Source: CAZXCQ01 sp964639275 (GTDB lineage Bacteria > Desulfobacterota > DSM-4660 > Desulfatiglandales > Desulfatiglandaceae). From it: a DNA stretch of 29,211 nt. The notes under the pieces were generated by a model. It had not been told where the DNA came from, ran no database searches, and was given only the letters and a program-made list of their open reading frames with translations. Positions 28,827 through 29,211 of this stretch are shown here, piece after piece (positions within the stretch are counted from its first letter, which is position 1; every line of letters begins with the position of its first letter). The DNA lies in NCBI GenBank assembly GCA_964639275.1, contig CAZXCQ010000044.1, positions 1 through 29,211 of the forward strand, in the 5' to 3' direction. The position numbers and the translations under genes were made by a program.

Positions 28827-29211
28827 CGGTAAACATCCTTATTATCAGAAGGTCTGGATTCCGGCCCTTCGGCCATGAGCTCAGAGCCGAATGGCTTTCG
28901 CCGGAATCATTCATGCAAGAGGCTTGCACCCCGATGGATGAAAGTGTAACCTGACAAGACAGCGCTCTCGACTCGGGGGCATTGATCACCCTTAATGAGT
29001 CGAATTGCGCTGGCCGAGTTTCTTCACCTTTGGTGAAAGGAGACATCTTATACCCCAAAGAAAAAACCACTTGGCCCAAGACTGAGAGGACGATTGCTTG
29101 AGGCCGCATGGGCTCTTCCCAATCTTGACGTCGGGTGCACTTCCTAAAGGTACACCGCAAAGGTAAAGGGACTAGTCTTTTCTTTCCATCCGTCACTTTC
29201 GTAGGAATGAC
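28827..29211. other. Gene-free end of the window
   Basis: No supported gene. It holds a REP-like inverted repeat (28858-28907) and, at the very end, CACTTTCGTAGGAATGAC, which looks like one arm of another GTCATTCC-type REP element cut by the window edge. Confidence 0.5.
28858..28907. repeat. REP-like inverted repeat
   Basis: ATTCCGGC (28858-28865) and GCCGGAAT (28900-28907) are perfect 8-bp arms, with CTGG before the left arm, as in dispersed palindromic repeats of many proteobacterial genomes. It lies just after the cyclase pseudogene. Confidence 0.45.

Noticed and set aside
28816..29196. 126-codon minus-strand ORF at the right end
   Set aside because: It overlaps REP-like palindromes, has no ribosome binding site and no recognisable domain.

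Overview
The window looks like chromosomal DNA of an anaerobic Desulfobacterota (deltaproteobacterial) sulfate reducer or syntroph. This rests on the gene mix: a two-acyl-CoA-dehydrogenase degradation cluster, an orphan HoxEFU/NuoEFG-like diaphorase, CooT (CO-dehydrogenase nickel accessory family) beside a DUF3842 protein, thiosulfate-type rhodaneses with a MauE/DoxX membrane protein, and a class III cyclase remnant of a kind common in that group. It is an inference from gene families, not from a marker gene.

Left end (1-5.6 kb). A dynamin-like GTPase runs off the left edge on the minus strand. Its leader holds a clear fluoride riboswitch with its own promoter and a terminator-type expression platform. 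Divergent from it is mgtE (magnesium transporter). Its leader contains a 35-codon ORF beginning Met-Ser-Asp-Asp-Asp-Gly-Pro, whose stop codon lies inside one of two competing GGTGAAC sequences; the other one overlaps the mgtE ribosome binding site. This looks like a Mg2+-responsive leader-peptide switch. mgtE is followed by a small membrane protein, a membrane-anchored rhodanese and a MauE/DoxX protein. A terminator separates these from a convergent exported rhodanese.

Middle (5.6-15.3 kb, minus strand). A catabolic cluster reads tetR, Zn alcohol dehydrogenase, SDR, enoyl-CoA hydratase, two acyl-CoA dehydrogenases, acyl-CoA ligase, an unrecognised Cys/His-rich protein and lipA. Together these could activate, desaturate, hydrate and oxidise an organic acid; the substrate cannot be told from sequence. 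A structured element of about 95 bp occurs twice, each time about 30-34 bp upstream of a start codon in this cluster. A TGAGCG-N2-CGCTCA palindrome upstream of tetR is the likely operator.

15.4-23.6 kb (plus strand). A stand-alone cyclic-nucleotide-binding-type protein is followed by a three-gene NADH-oxidising iron-sulfur module with no catalytic hydrogenase or formate dehydrogenase subunit beside it. Then come Hsp20, a tRNA-dihydrouridine synthase, an IspH-UbiA fusion protein and a family 2 glycosyltransferase.

23.7-29.2 kb. On the minus strand lie an MBL-fold hydrolase, cooT, DUF3842, parB and parA, with a perfect parS site just upstream of parA. Beyond this is a gene-poor region with a MITE-like element carrying 13-bp terminal inverted repeats, a terminator, and a frameshifted, truncated adenylate cyclase/TolB-type pseudogene. 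The last 385 bp hold only REP-like palindromes.
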